Shown here in pieces: positions 20,301 to 32,180 of a stretch of 64,000 nucleotides of DNA (within the stretch, counting starts at the first letter, position 1; every line of letters begins with the position of its first letter). The stretch is taken from assembly GCA_025677825.1 (NCBI GenBank), contig JAIXMO010000011.1, positions 159,001 through 223,000 on the forward strand. The letters are read 5' to 3'. Below the pieces are notes generated by a model, which saw nothing but the letters and a program-made list of their open reading frames with translations, ran no database searches and was not told the origin of the DNA. Made by a program: the position numbers and the translations under genes. The DNA is from Helicostylum pulchrum (Eukaryota; Mucoromycota; Mucoromycetes; Mucorales; Mucoraceae).

Positions 20301-21941
20301 CTTCGTACACTTTGTCTTTCTTACCGTTTTATTTCTCCTGAAGAATACAAGCCATGGAACAAGAAATTCCAAGAAGCTGCTTCTAGCATTCATCAACGTG
20401 AAGAACGTCTTGACGCCGTAAGTGAAGAAATCGAGCAAAACATGTTGTTAATGGGTGGAACCGCTATTGAAGACAGGTTGCAAGAAGGTGTGCCTGAAAC
20501 CATTGCTGAACTCGCTAAATCCGGTATTAAATTATGGGTATTAACTGGCGATAAAACCGAGACTGCCATCAACATTGGTTTCTCTTGTAATTTACTAACA
20601 ACCGATATGGAACTGCTTGTTTTAAGCACATCCAATCGTGAAGATACGGCAAAGTTATTAGAAGACACATTAGACCGACTGGTTGCTGAATCCGGCCAAG
20701 ACAAGAAGTACGCTTTAGTGATTGACGGTACCACGCTCAAGTACGGCTTGGAAAACGCTACACGTGATAAAGTCTTATCGCTTGGTATGCGTTGCGCAAG
20801 TGTCATTTGTTGTCGTGTGAGTCCTAAACAAAAAGCGCAGGTTGTAAACCTTGTGAAGAAGGGTCTCAAGGTCATGACGTTGGCTATTGGCGATGGTGCA
20901 AATGATGTTTCCATGATTCAAGAAGCCAATGTAGGTATTGGTATTTCCGGTGTGGAAGGTAGACAAGCTGTCATGGCTTCCGATTACTCTATTGCTCAAT
21001 TCAGATTTTTACGAAAGCTTTTATTGGTACATGGGCGTTGGTCTTACCTTCGAATTGCTGAAATGATTATGGGCTTCTTCTTTAAAAATGTTGTATGGAC
21101 TTTTGTCTTGTTTTGGTACCAAATTTTCTGCCAGTAAGTTTCTTTTGTCTGTACGTGTATATCAATTTTTAACTAATTTTTTTTAAAAAAAAACTATAGA
21201 TTTAACGGCTCAATGTTGTTTGACTACGCTTTGGTCACCTTATATAACGTTGTCTTCACTTCCCTTCCAATTATCTTTTTGGGTATCTGGGACCAAGACG
21301 TGAACGCCAAGATTTCACTTAAATATCCTCAGCTTTATCGTATGGGTCTTCGTAACGACAAGTTTAAAATCAAGAAATTCTGGCTCACCATTGTCGATTC
21401 TATATTCCAATCCGCCGTTTGCTTCTTTTTCCCTTACATGTTATTAGTGGGCGGTGCCATCGACCCCAACGGATTTGACTCTAGCGGTCTATACGAAATT
21501 GGTACCATTGTCTCCAGTATCAGTGTCTGTGTAGCCAATTTCTTTGTTGCTCTTTCGTTGTACAGCTATACATGGATTCAAGCCCTTATTATTTTCCTGT
21601 CCATTTTGGTCTACTACATTTTTGTAGCCGTTTACTCTCAATTCAACACCTTCATCTTTGCAGGCCATTTACGTCTCTTTGGTACAGGGTTATACTGGCT
21701 AATCCTCATATTGACTTGTGTTACTTGTTTCATCCCACGTATCACCGCTGAACATTACATTCATCAATACCATCCGTATGATAACGATATCATCCGAGAA
21801 ATTGAACTCGTTTTAAATGCTGACAAGTATAATCACGCCAATGATAGTATGGATGTAGATGCTGATGCTGAATTAGCGTCCGGTTCCACTCAAGCTTCAC
21901 AATATCAATACAGTAAAGATAAAGAAGTACCTCGAACATAA
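17372..21941 (+). CDS. P4-type ATPase phospholipid flippase (Dnf1/Dnf2-like)
   Basis: Moves phospholipids from the outer to the inner leaflet of plasma or endosomal membranes, normally with a Cdc50-type partner. Exons 17372-18949, 19009-19157, 19224-19299, 19357-20236, 20299-21133 and 21200-21941 give 4260 nt, 1419 residues. Visible motifs in order: N-terminal P4 signature (NRVRTAKYTPLSFVPKNLFE), actuator-loop DGETNLKQR, PISL in M4, phosphorylation site DKTGTLTQN, nucleotide-binding EYKAQSPDEAALV and FNSTRKRMS, LWVLTGDKTETA and the hinge GDGANDVSMIQEA. Hydrophobic M7-M10 segments follow, and the tail is disordered. A Ser/Thr/Gln-rich insertion of about 140 residues (about 17970-18400) sits before the actuator loop, as in Dnf1/2-type proteins. 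The start could also be the Met at 17396. Confidence 0.94.
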
Positions 21942-22270
21942 AAAAACATGGATTCCCCTCTCCCCCCCACCCTCACCTTATAATTTTGTTTACCCCCTAC
22001 ATTTAAAACTTATTTATTGTATTTCTTTTTTTTTTTCCTTTCATCTTTTTTGTACTATACTTTAATAATAACTATAATAATAATAACCATAGTGTCTATA
22101 AAAAGACTAGCGTCCCTGTTGTGTTATACCAAGACACATGTATATGTTAAGCTTACTAGATGTTAAAGCAATAGTAAGCAAGGTGAGCACAAGATTTTTA
22201 TTATTATTGATAAAACGACTTCAGTAAAAAAAAAACACAATAGAAAGCATTTCCCAAGGGAAATTAAAAG
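21942..22270. other. 3' flank of the flippase gene
   Basis: T-rich presumed 3'-UTR, then AT-rich sequence. Nothing else recognised. Confidence 0.45.
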
Positions 22271-23220
22271 ATATAATAAGCTAATTATCACTATTCTTTG
22301 GTTCATCCACTTTGCCAAAAGTATCATGGGAAAGAAAGTAACCTGCATTACGTTGGGGATGATGGTCAATAGTTAAATCAGACGGAAAATCAACTTCCTT
22401 TTCTTCAGTATCTTCTCTTTCAATTGGTCCCTCAGTCGGTTCTTCAGTTGAATCTTCTTCTTCTTCTACTGCTTCATTGTATTTCTAGATATAAAATACG
22501 GTAGTTAGATTTAATATTCACTTAATGTAAATGTATATTTACAATTGACATTGTTGTCACCAACCGAGATAAACGTATTTCCAATGTGGGAACAGGAGCT
22601 TTTTCTTGTCCCCACCTCCGTCTGCTAACAATTATAAAAAAAATTAACCTTTCAATTCTAAATGAATTGGTTTCCGTTTACATTCATAATATACCTGTTA
22701 AACTAAGTTATTTACAAGCTGCTTCGCGTCAAGAGTAAGATTCTTATCTTTGGATATTGTTCCCAAAGCGTTGAAATATTTTGACGACAACGCGCTTGGT
22801 TTAATTTTTCTTGTTCTGTTAAGCCATTAGCCTAATTTTCAAACGCTTCTAAGGACCAAACGGCAAGTGAGTTCTTAGCAAAGAAAAGAAGAGAAGAGTC
22901 ATCGCCTGTGTAGGAATACTTGTAACTTGAGTAATCCATTAGTAAGATTTTCCTATACATTTACAAAAAAAAAAAAAAAAGAGAAAGATATTGCAAACGA
23001 CCCCTCATTCCATAATACCTACGGTTTGGTTTTTAGAAATACGTAAATTAGAATGAGACAAAAAGCAAATTAGCGGCATTTTTTGAGGATGTGCCTGTAT
23101 AAGTGGATCCCATAATAATTTGGCGGAATTCATGGCCTTGTGCTAGCTTTTGCCCGGCAGGAACCGTATCCTTTTGTACGAAGATAGAGAAAACGGAAAT
23201 ACTAAAGAAAAATAAATATG
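22271..23220 (-). pseudogene. Unrecognised, probably decayed coding fragments
   Basis: Minus-strand stretches with protein-like sequence are scattered over several frames. Near 23060-23190 there is PLICFLSHSNLRISKNQT, overlapped in another frame by VPAGQKLAQGHEFRQIIMG. Near 22850-22960 there is YKYSYTGDDSSLLFFAKNSL, then WSLEAFEN, followed by an in-frame TAG before NGLTEQEKLNQARCRQN. After an apparent frame change comes SKDKNLTLDAKQLVNNLV. Near 22540-22640 there is WGQEKAPVPTLEIRLSRLV, and an acidic tail ends at a TAG at 22282-22284. I could not connect these blocks with introns into one open gene: one stop and at least one frame shift remain. It is either a pseudogene or a gene whose splicing I misread; the family is unknown. 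Confidence 0.4.
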
Positions 23221-23497
23221 ACTTCCTTTAAAAAGTGCACATATAAAAAAAAAACTTACAAATGGTGGTATGCATTGTATTTAAGGAAAAAGAAAAGTGA
23301 TTTATTTTTTAAAAAAAGAGATAGAATAAATACCACTTTGGCTGATAAAATGGGTCTATTTAATCTTTTTTTTTTGCACACATGTTTCGTGCAAGAAATT
23401 CAAAAAATAGAGCGTGTAACAAAAAAAAAACAAATTGGTATCAGTAGATGTAAAGGTGCCGACGAGCTGAGGACAAAAGGGAAATTGTCTTGCCTTT

Positions 23498-24012
23498 AAT
23501 GGTAAATAGACAGATACACAGACGGTAAATTAGATAAGTCTATGGTATCTGGAGTAATATGAGGAAATACATATTGGGTATCTTGAATATTTATAATTTT
23601 AGTATCAATTGGTCTTTTTAAGACGCGTTTATTGGTAGGAGGAGTAGCATCATCAGATACAGTTGATGAGGAGAGACTTCTTTTCTTGGGAGGGTTAGCG
23701 GCAAGTACAGAGGTACCAGAACCAGAAGCAAGATGTCTTGTTTGTACTAATTTGGGCTTAGTAGATACTTGAGAAGACTTTTTGGCATTAGTAGCTGGCG
23801 AAGCAATATAAGGACCATTGAGTTTGATAATGAGAGAGGAAGAGAGGTCAGGTAAAATATTAATACCGCTTGGGTTCTTTCTGAAGACTTATATTTCTTG
23901 GTAAATGAAAAATGTTTAACTAGCCGAAAAGGTAACTTTCATACTTTGAAATTGCATCACGTAGGAACCAGGATTTGCTCGCAAGTCCATCGAGATACAT
24001 TTGCGTAGTAAG
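23498..24012 (-). pseudogene. Unrecognised coding block, possibly part of a decayed gene
   Basis: A minus-strand frame open for about 130 codons without an ATG (about 23498-23885) begins FRKNPSGINILPDLSSSLII, continues through a Ser/Lys-rich low-complexity stretch (PPKKRSLSSSTVSDD) and ends LPSVYLSIYH-stop. Upstream at about 23925-24000 a second frame reads MDLRANPGSYVMQFQSMKVT and stops soon after. A GT…AG connection between the two was not convincing. The basic, Ser-rich part could be nuclear. The proximity and same strand of the 22.3-23.2 kb fragments suggest both may derive from one ancestral gene. Function unknown. Confidence 0.4.
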
Positions 24013-24539
24013 GATAAAAAACTAAATAAAAAAGATGAGAATCAAAAGCTTCCTAATATGGAAAAACGACACCTAACTACCTCTTATATTTCAAATTTTT
24101 TTTTTTGCTGTCACCCACTTTTGGAGCATCAATTGTTATGATTCTGATGAAGCAAAGAAATGCGTATGAGATGTCAGATTAAAAAAGGTTATGAATTTAT
24201 AGGGGTTTTCGCTGAAGAAAAGCAAAGAGCACTAGTATTTTTTTTTTGAAGGTAAAAGAGGTACGATTGATTGCGTATTCCCTGCAAAAAAAAATCTATA
24301 TTGTCCAGTAAGTGATGGAAAGTATGAGAAAAGTGAAATTAATATTAATGGGTTCCAGACCAAATAAGAGAGATATTTATAGCACTTGCTTTCAAAAAGT
24401 ATGACACCCTACTCCAGTGTACTCCCTCCAGTGCACATAAATTATGTAGTGATAGGTAATACTTATTTTTTATGACGATATTTCATAAAATGATAAAAAC
24501 CTGGTGAGAAAATAGGTTAATGAAAATGTCAGCAGTGAT

Positions 24540-25269
24540 AGCGCTGAAAAAAGCAAAAAGAGAAATTTGATTGAGGATTCAGAAAAAGATGTCGAAGAAA
24601 AGAAGCAACGAAAGAAGGAAAAAGTAAGCATATCAATCATACTCGCTTCAATTTCACTCAATTGTTTCTTCTTCAGGTTGATTCCATTTGGAAAGATTGG
24701 ATAACTTTTCTAAGTAACGAAGAAAATATCGAGATATTTCATCCGTATAGGTAATAATAATAATAATAATAGTAGTAATAAAAGCACATCGATTCATTAA
24801 TCAATTGATAACAGCCCTGAGTTTCATCATGTCATTCGACTCGGCCGTAATGTCTCCTGGAGACCAAATTTGGGCCCAGACATATACTAATGAGCCATTT
24901 GGAAGAAAAGAAGGATGAAGAATTCCCTCTTCCTAGTTTTACGGTTGATTATTTAAATCTGGTGGTTGACAGTGTAAGATGACACGTATTTTTCATATTT
25001 TTGCTGACAACATCTTACCTTAATAAACCAGGTAAAAATATATTTTTAATTTTAGGGGATTGAGAAGAAGCATTATCTATTTTCTTTACAAGTTACATTT
25101 TTGGATTTACCACAAATCAGACAGTTTTCTCTCGAATACATCAAATACATATCGTATATATCAGCAACTTTCATATCTATCAGACTTAAATCAGTTTTCG
25201 GCTGTTACAAAAATGAGGGTATCTAAACTTTCCGTCCCCAACTTATATGGCAATATAAAACCACCTTAG
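24540..25269 (+). pseudogene. Unrecognised, frame-disrupted coding fragments
   Basis: Plus-strand blocks joined by plausible introns read a Lys/Glu-rich segment (EKDVEEKKQRKKEK), then after a CTTCAG acceptor VDSIWKDWITFLSNEENIEI and FHPYR, then PEFHHVIRLGRNVSWRPNLG. Here the frame stops at TAA; TNEPFGRKEG continues one frame over and EEFPLPSFTVDYLNLVVDS in the third frame. A final block reads KKHYLFSLQVTFLDLPQIRQ and then switches frame to SDLNQFSAVTKMRVSKLSVP, ending at about 25269. Repeated frame changes in otherwise protein-like text point to a decayed gene. An unusual intron set cannot be excluded. Family unknown. Confidence 0.4.
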
Positions 25270-25629
25270 AAAAGTCACCAATGATTCAAAGCATAAAAAA
25301 ACGAGACGTCAAAGATAAAACATCATCATAGACATCCTTACCAACATCCTCCTCAGCAAAGAAAATAAGTATTTACTTTTTTTTTATTAACTTTACATTA
25401 GACTTTATATTTAAATTTTTATATCTTATATCGCCAAGTTTTTTTTTTTTAAAAAAAAACTGCCTATGTTAAAAAACACTGCGAAATTAATTTTTGGGGT
25501 TTTTATTATGGCTGTGTAAAGTCATTCCGTGCATGTAGTGTCGCCCGTTCAATAACGTTTTAACTATAAAAATAAGCCTGGTTCACATTCTTTTTTTTTT
25601 TTTCGTCTTTCTTATATTTATTTTACGAA

Positions 25630-26326
25630 ATGCTCAAAACACGATCAGCGTTGCAACAAGTATTTTTCCAAAGAAGATCCTTTACCGCCTCTGCCATTCA
25701 CTTTAAGAGTACTACACTTGGTTGTACGTAAACGAAGCTATTTTATTTCTTTAAAACACATGACTGACGTTTTTACTGTAGCTCATCCCAAGTTACACGC
25801 TCACCCTTTCGACAACAACAAGTACGCCGTTACATATGTCTCTAGTGACGATTTAAAGAGTTCAAAGCTGGACCCTGAGTTAATTATCGGTTGGAGTTCA
25901 GATAAAGACAAACTGGACCCAAAAACCTTTGTTGAAAATAATAAATTTTCCAACTTTTTGACAAGTGTATTAAAGGAGAACATTCATAAAGTAAACGATA
26001 CCAATTTAAAGGCTATGGCAGATTGGCAAAAGGAAGGGTAAGCACAAGAATTTTTTATATTTATCGAAAATAACTCGCTGATACGATTCTATTTCAGATG
26101 GTTGCATATTGGTGATGAACGTAATCCTGCTCCTTGGGGTCGTATTAACTACCCTGAAGATATTATTGGTAGTGTTGAAATTAATGCTGGTGTCATTAAG
26201 GAAGGATCTTACCAAGCAATGCCTACTCATCGATTAATGACCAATAATGGTATCTTTCAACTTTCTGAGCCCTTGACCAATCTCGTTATTGCTGAAGCTA
26301 AAAAGAAGGCTTCTAATGCTAAATAA
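25630..26326 (+). CDS. Conserved fungal protein of unknown function, probably mitochondrial
   Basis: Exons 25630-25723, 25782-26037 and 26098-26326 total 579 nt, 192 residues. The N-terminus MLKTRSALQQVFFQRRSFTA is Arg/Ser-rich without acids, a typical mitochondrial presequence. The body has no catalytic motif I recognise. The C-terminal part (GDERNPAPWGRINYPEDIIG, then a TYR/THRLMTNNGIFQLSEPL block) resembles a short conserved fungal domain of the form 'R-N-P..GR…P-(E/D)-D-I-(I/F)-(G/A)-S', seen in uncharacterised ascomycete and basidiomycete proteins. It lies divergent from nothing obvious and upstream of another mitochondrial gene in the same orientation. Confidence 0.82.
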
Positions 26327-26642
26327 ACCATTGTACAATAATAATAATTAACAAATCGAATACTATTTGTGCATTGCGTTTTTTGACTTTTACTGTTTAA
26401 TGCATTGATGAGATGAATCTCTGTAAATATATCATTATCGTTATTACTTCTGTCAATTACTTATCAAGTTGGACAAATGATCCCCACTTCTTTGTGACAG
26501 TTTTGGTACACATTTAACTGAAAACAGAGTCACTATCCGGGGTTGGACTGGCGAGTTTTCAAAAAAAAAAAAAGAAAAAAAAAACCTTGACAAGGGCACA
26601 ACAAATAACCTTTCTTTTTTTTTTGTATATACGTTTTTGTAA
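26327..26642. promoter_or_regulatory. Short spacer between two mitochondrial-protein genes
   Basis: Contains the 3' end of the upstream gene and the presumed promoter of the Bot1-like gene. A/T homopolymers only; no motif assigned. Confidence 0.4.
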
Positions 26643-27584
26643 ATGCAGTCCACACGATTGTTTGCACCAGCAACCGCCCTTTTCAGAGGCATTAGAGTTG
26701 CTCCTTTCACCACTACCAACCAAAGATTTTTTTCTGTTACAAACTTGCGTCAAAATGAAGAGACACCAAAGACCCCTGAAGCTGAAGAAGTTGTTGAGGT
26801 AGAGGAAGAGGTAGAGCCAATCAAGCTCTCCAGAAGAAGACGCAGATTTCATGAATGGGTTCAGGGTAGCGGTGCTAAATACGGTCGTCCCGCTAAGGGT
26901 ACCACCAACTATTTAGGTACTTCCAACGTACGTTCTTACTCAACAAGTCAAGGAATACGTACATAAAAAAAAACTAACTTTTTTTTTATATGTAGCCTTT
27001 CCCCAACAATCCTTTATTCCAACCTAGACCTCCTCTTTCTGACGCTCGTCGTCAAGAAATTTACAACACTTTTGAATCTGATCCCGAAAACATGACTATT
27101 CGTAAGTTAGCTACAAAGTACGGTGTTTCATTGAAGCGTATTGAAGCTATTTTAACGCTCAAGGCATCAGAAAAAGAAATGGAAATGAATGTAAATATAC
27201 ACTGGATAAAAGAGAGAGAGAGAGATAGAGAGAGAAAGAGAACTTATATATGTATATATTTAGGGTATTTCTTTACAAAAGAAATTTGCCAAGGGCATGG
27301 AACAACTTATGGGAGTGGATAAAACAGTTGACTTATTGAAGGAACCCTTGACTGATATTTTCCCTAGTGTTGGTAAGCCCAAGTTTAAGACATTAAAGGA
27401 AGACTCTACATTTGGACCAGAAGATGCAGCAAAGGTTCTTGGTCGCATACCCTTCAAGGATCTTGAAAGACGTGTGATTGTATCAGAAGAAGCTAAATTA
27501 TCTGTACCTACAATCAAAAATATTTCAGAAACTGATAAAACTGTCAAGCGTACCAAATTTGTTATTGTAGATACTAGCTCTTAG
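26643..27584 (+). CDS. Mitochondrial small ribosomal subunit protein, Bot1/mS45-like
   Basis: A component of the fungal mitochondrial ribosome small subunit ('eukaryotic mitochondrial regulator' family; S. pombe Bot1, yeast Mrps35). Exons are 26643-26916, 26997-27190 and 27264-27584, 789 nt and 262 residues. The first intron donor GTACTT at 26917 was chosen because it is the one that keeps the frame, giving TNYLAFPNNPLFQPRPPLSD. The presequence is Arg/Thr-rich (MQSTRLFAPATALFRG). The family signatures are RRRRRFHEWVQGSGAKYGRP, the helix-turn-helix-like MTIRKLATKYGVSLKRIEAI and KKFAKGMEQLMGVD. The length matches the family. An acidic patch (EEVVEVEEEVEP) follows the presequence. Confidence 0.87.
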
Positions 27585-27699
27585 ACTTTATTTTTTATTT
27601 TATACATTTATATTTTTTTAAGCATACAAATAAAGAAGAAAAAGAAAGAAAAAATATATGCGTGTACCTTATTTATTATTGCAAAAAAAAAAAGAAGAA

Positions 27700-30600
27700 T
27701 TAAATGATTTCATACTCTTCATCTTGTGATTTATGAGAGTGTAAACTAGCGATTGATCTCCTTTTACTGCCGGTATCTTCATTAGGGGCTAAATGATCAG
27801 GATAGGCCATATTGGTCGCCAATTTCTTTCCTTCAATAAACAGGGCCTCGAAGATTTCATGACCAAGTCCCTTTTGTCTTTCTACAGCTTCCTTTTCAAG
27901 CTTAAAGGTGGCAGGGAATGTGGTCTGGATAAAATGATCGAGACGATCTTCTGTAAGGATAATCATACGTAAAGAAGGGAGTGTTATTTCGATCACTGGT
28001 ACTTCCGGTCCCATTAAGGCATTATGAATCATTAACACATGTTTAGCGAAATAAGATGAATCGTGTGGGTTCATATCTAGCGTTAAAACAGATGCCAACG
28101 ATTCAGCAACTTCTTTACTGTTTGAAGTTTCAGTACTGAGTATAATAAAATTACGAATGGTATCCCAAGCATCGAAATCAACTTCCAGCGTGTTCATTAA
28201 CCAGAATAATTCTGTAGCCATTGTATGGAGATCTTCATTATTCAAGTGTAGGGACTTATCTTGATTATACAAGGAGAAGTAAAATGATGCCTTTGATAAG
28301 ATATCCTACAGTATATATTAGAACCAGCAGAAAAAAAAAAAATTAATTTAAATAGTTACCCCGCGAAGAATTTCTCCTAATTTACTCACTGCATCTGCAA
28401 GTGTAATACCAATATCTGATTTAAAGTAATTAAATAATCGAAGTATAAAAGATCCTGAAACTTCTTGAATCACTTGAGCGTTTTGGGAATTATCGCTGCT
28501 ATTTACATTAATAGGTTTAGCCCATGTCGTCATATTTTCAATCATCTTAGTAAATGCTGTCAAATCCATTTCGGTCTGTTCATTATTTCGTTTAGCGTAA
28601 TACAACGCACCAAAGAAATAATCATAAATATTAGAGATCTCGTCGGGTCCAAAGTTGGCTGTATTCTTGATATGTCGTAACGCGTTACGTTTTGTAAATG
28701 ATTCAACTCCACCGATAATCTTGAGCTCGTTTTCTTTACGGTATTTGTTGATCTTTGCAGACGTCACTTTACCAAAATCTGTATACTATAAATAATTGTA
28801 AGTTAAATGTAAATAAAAATATATAAATAAAGTTTACTTACTGCTGAAACTATCAATTGTTTAAAAATAGCGTATTTCTTGGCATAATCTTGATCTGTTG
28901 TGCCTGCTGGTAAATTTAATGACGCAAAGAAATTCTTGACAACAACAAGTAATTCGGAATCGTCATTGATAGTGCAAAGTTCTTTTTCGTGAGTTTTTAA
29001 TACAGCTACAAATAAAGAAAAAAGCAATTAATATATGTATGTTTTTAATCTCTTTTAATAATAATAATAATAAAAAAAAAGTTGTCTCTTACCAAGCCTA
29101 GAACGGAACAAAAAAAAGGAGAAGTTAATAAAGAACATTCTTTTTTTAGAAAAAGAAGACTTACGCAATTTGAAAGATAATTTTAGGGCCTTCCATAAAG
29201 AAACAATCCAAAATACGGAAAGCAAATGGCAAAGGCATCGAATTAATAAATAATGTAAGGAACCATGGTAAACAAGCTACAGAAAGTTGAATGTCCTTTT
29301 CTTTGAAATGTTCCGTAATAGTTGGTATATATTTTGCTACCAGTTTTTCAAGTACTACTTGATCCAGTAACACGCCGTACATAGTTGAGCTGTAATATCC
29401 TGGACAAAGGTGATCAACTAGTGTATTTAAAGTCCAAAATGCCTGTTCTTCTGTCATATAACTAACACCTTTTGTCAGTACATGAATATAAAAATAATAA
29501 AATAAATAGTAAATACATACATAAGTAACGATGAAGCAACAATATTCATTGCTTGACAATAACCAATTTCGGGATTTTTCCATGAGTAAGCTGTCAAAAC
29601 TCTACGCAATCTGTCAATTCCTTCTGAAGACTGATAAGCAGCATATTCAGGAAGGGATCTGTGTAAATCTTTTTCAATATCTTCCATTGATAAAGAAACT
29701 TCATCCTTATGACTTTCCAATATACTATCATATAATCCATGATTGGCAAATCGAAGGTAAATTGAACCAGAACAAATTTCCCAAATTTCACCTCTTAATG
29801 CATTAGGTAAACCACCTCTGACCATTTTAGTAAACGCAAATGGTTTCTTGCATAACGTAAGATTTCTGCCATTTTCTGTAAAAAAAAAAAAAAAAAATGG
29901 CTGTCATTTAAGCGTGCATTGTTTACTACAAATAAACAAAAACCAAACCAAACATACCGTTAAAATATTTAATCCAAGATTGTGTTTTTCTACTGTCATC
30001 ATTTGCGGTGGAATCACTTTTATATCCAAATTGAAGTCCAAGCCCACCGATAGGTTCGGATATATGAATGGGCCCTTCTGGCGTTTGTAATAATTCTTCT
30101 GATTTACACGTAGTCAAAAATAATCGCAAGGATTTCTTCATCTTTACTGCATTTGCTTCTAGCCCTGATTTTAATGATTCACAGAATTTCTCACATACAG
30201 TTTTCTCAGCCTAGAAAGTACAAAAGAGAGTTAAAAGATGATATTTCAAGGAATAAATATAAATATACACATACATCAACTTTTAAGTAATGCAACATTT
30301 TATGCCATGTTCTAAATGATAATGCAGTTTTGTGATGATCATCATTGATTCTTTCAAAACGAGTTACTGTATAAAGAGGAAGAATAAACGAGAATTGTGA
30401 TTTCCCAATTTCAGTCATAGAAGAAACATCAGTTGACTCAAACGCCAAGAAATTTTGAGACAGGTACAGAGTACCGGGGTACATATGCTTCCTGACAAGT
30501 ATCGACATATGACGCTTGGTGGTATCGTCCGGGTCCGTATCGCACATGTAGCACACACTGATTTCATCAATCACTTGTTCTGTTTCGGGAAGTCTAAATA

Positions 30601-31927
30601 ATTGACGAAACGTTTCATTCTTCTTTCGGTGTTGTAGAATGTTTTTTAATGGGTTATTGGGGCTACTACTGTATACGCCTGAAAGTCTTTTATCATCAAA
30701 CGCTGGACTGGGTGATCGATCAATTACTTCCGCCTTAAATGCGTTGGAGTTGGAACTCTTTAATAATCGATGAACTGAATCGCCTGTGAGTTGGACTAAA
30801 AGATCGTATACCTATGTTTGTTTGTTTATATCTTTTTTGTAACATTCGATACTTTTTTTTTGTCTTACCTCATCCCGATTAAACATGTTTGTAAACATGT
30901 ACTATATTAAATATATATATATATCAGTATAAATAGTTATATATGTATTTATATATCTTTTTATACCTCTTGATTATCCTTGGTAGTTACCCTCATACTA
31001 TGTCTAAATAACTTTCGAACGGGTTCCTTAAATATATCCTTTATATCCTTTAATTCGAGCAACACTTTTAATTCAAATCCAAGCAAGTAAGAATAAAATG
31101 CTAAATAATTCTCTGATATATACATCCATCCTTGTCTACTATTACATGCGCATGAATAATCTAATACAAAAAAAGTTATCAGTGTTTTATAATTTATAGC
31201 TTTATTTCTACTGTTCTTACAATTTACAAGTCTCTCAGTTTGAGATACGTTAAATGTTCGCCTAAAAGTTCGGGAGGCATTTCGAATGATATCATCGAGT
31301 AAAAGGTCATCTGTGTCATTATCTTTGGTAGCACAGAAACATTTAATGTACAGTACTATAAATACCATATATATTTATAAACTTACTTGTAATTGTGGAT
31401 GATACGATTGTATTCATTTGTTGGATAACCCATTCTTCTTTTGCATAAGGACCGGGAATACCTTCTAATAGAGGTAATAAGTATACTTTAATCCAGTCCC
31501 AAGCCTCTTCAATGGTTTCTTCAGAATCTGATGCTGCTATTTGTAAACAAGTAACATTAGGCTCTCTTTGAAATAAAATACGATACGGTGCTTGCTTTGC
31601 GTCAAATCTACAAAAAAGAAAAAAAGAGGGGTTTATTCGTTGTTTCAAAAGAGGCACACACACACACACAAAGGATAAGGTTCTTACAAGTTTGCTATCG
31701 TACTCAATACGCTTTTAAATATAGTGTTGCCGGGCTCTTGTGATTTTTGAAGCATAAAGTATTGGTTTTGTTGCTCGATAGTCCAAAACGGTACCAACGT
31801 ATTGTCGGTCGAAGTTGGTAAAGTAAAAGTCTAATACAAGAGTTAGAGTTTAAAGAAAGTTTTTTTTTTCTTTTTGATAAAGATTTCTTCTTACGTTTTT
31901 CGGTATCTTGTTTAAACCAGCAGACAT
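27700..31927 (-). CDS. GRAM- and TBC-domain Rab GTPase-activating protein (TBC1D8/9, Gyp2/Mdr1-like)
   Basis: Predicted to switch off a Rab GTPase in membrane traffic. A many-exon gene of roughly 1,050-1,100 residues; the start ATG at 31927 opens MSAGLNKIPKN. Order on the minus strand: an N-terminal domain (APYRILFQREPNVTCLQIAA), a first GRAM domain (about 31000-31150, GWMYISENYLAFYSYLLG), a second GRAM domain (about 30350-30570, YPGTLYLSQNFLAFES), a TBC domain (about 29170-29825) and a helical C-terminal region with EF-hand-like placement. The TBC catalytic pair is intact: the arginine finger in IEKDLHR and the glutamine finger in GYCQ. The N-terminal wording follows TBC1D9. It is head to head with SZT2 and tail to tail with the Bot1-like gene. 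Confidence 0.88.
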
Positions 31928-32180
31928 ATTTTTTGTTGTTGTTGTTGTGTATAAAAGTAAAAAAAAGAAAGGGCAAATCAACTTGTTTATTTATTCTTTT
32001 TTATTTTTCAAGAATTGCTTAGGTTCCCGCAGCCAAACAAGCAGTCTTCATCACGTGTATCAAAGCGAAGTTGTTGCTGTATTGTGATGCGTGTGTTACC
32101 GTCAATGGGGGTTTTTATTTCTCACTGCACTTTTTTTTTTTTACAATTATATTTTTTTCCTTTTTTAATATATTTTTGAC
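31928..32180. promoter_or_regulatory. Bidirectional promoter between the TBC GAP and SZT2
   Basis: 253 bp between two start codons facing away from each other. It contains ATCACGTGTAT (E-box CACGTG core near 32053) and T-rich tracts. CACGTG is a common bHLH site in fungi; function here is inferred. Confidence 0.5.

Noticed and set aside
26928..26996. Donor GTACGT at 26928 for the first Bot1 intron
   Set aside because: It gives a CDS not divisible by three; GTACTT at 26917 keeps the frame and yields TNYLAFPNNPLF.
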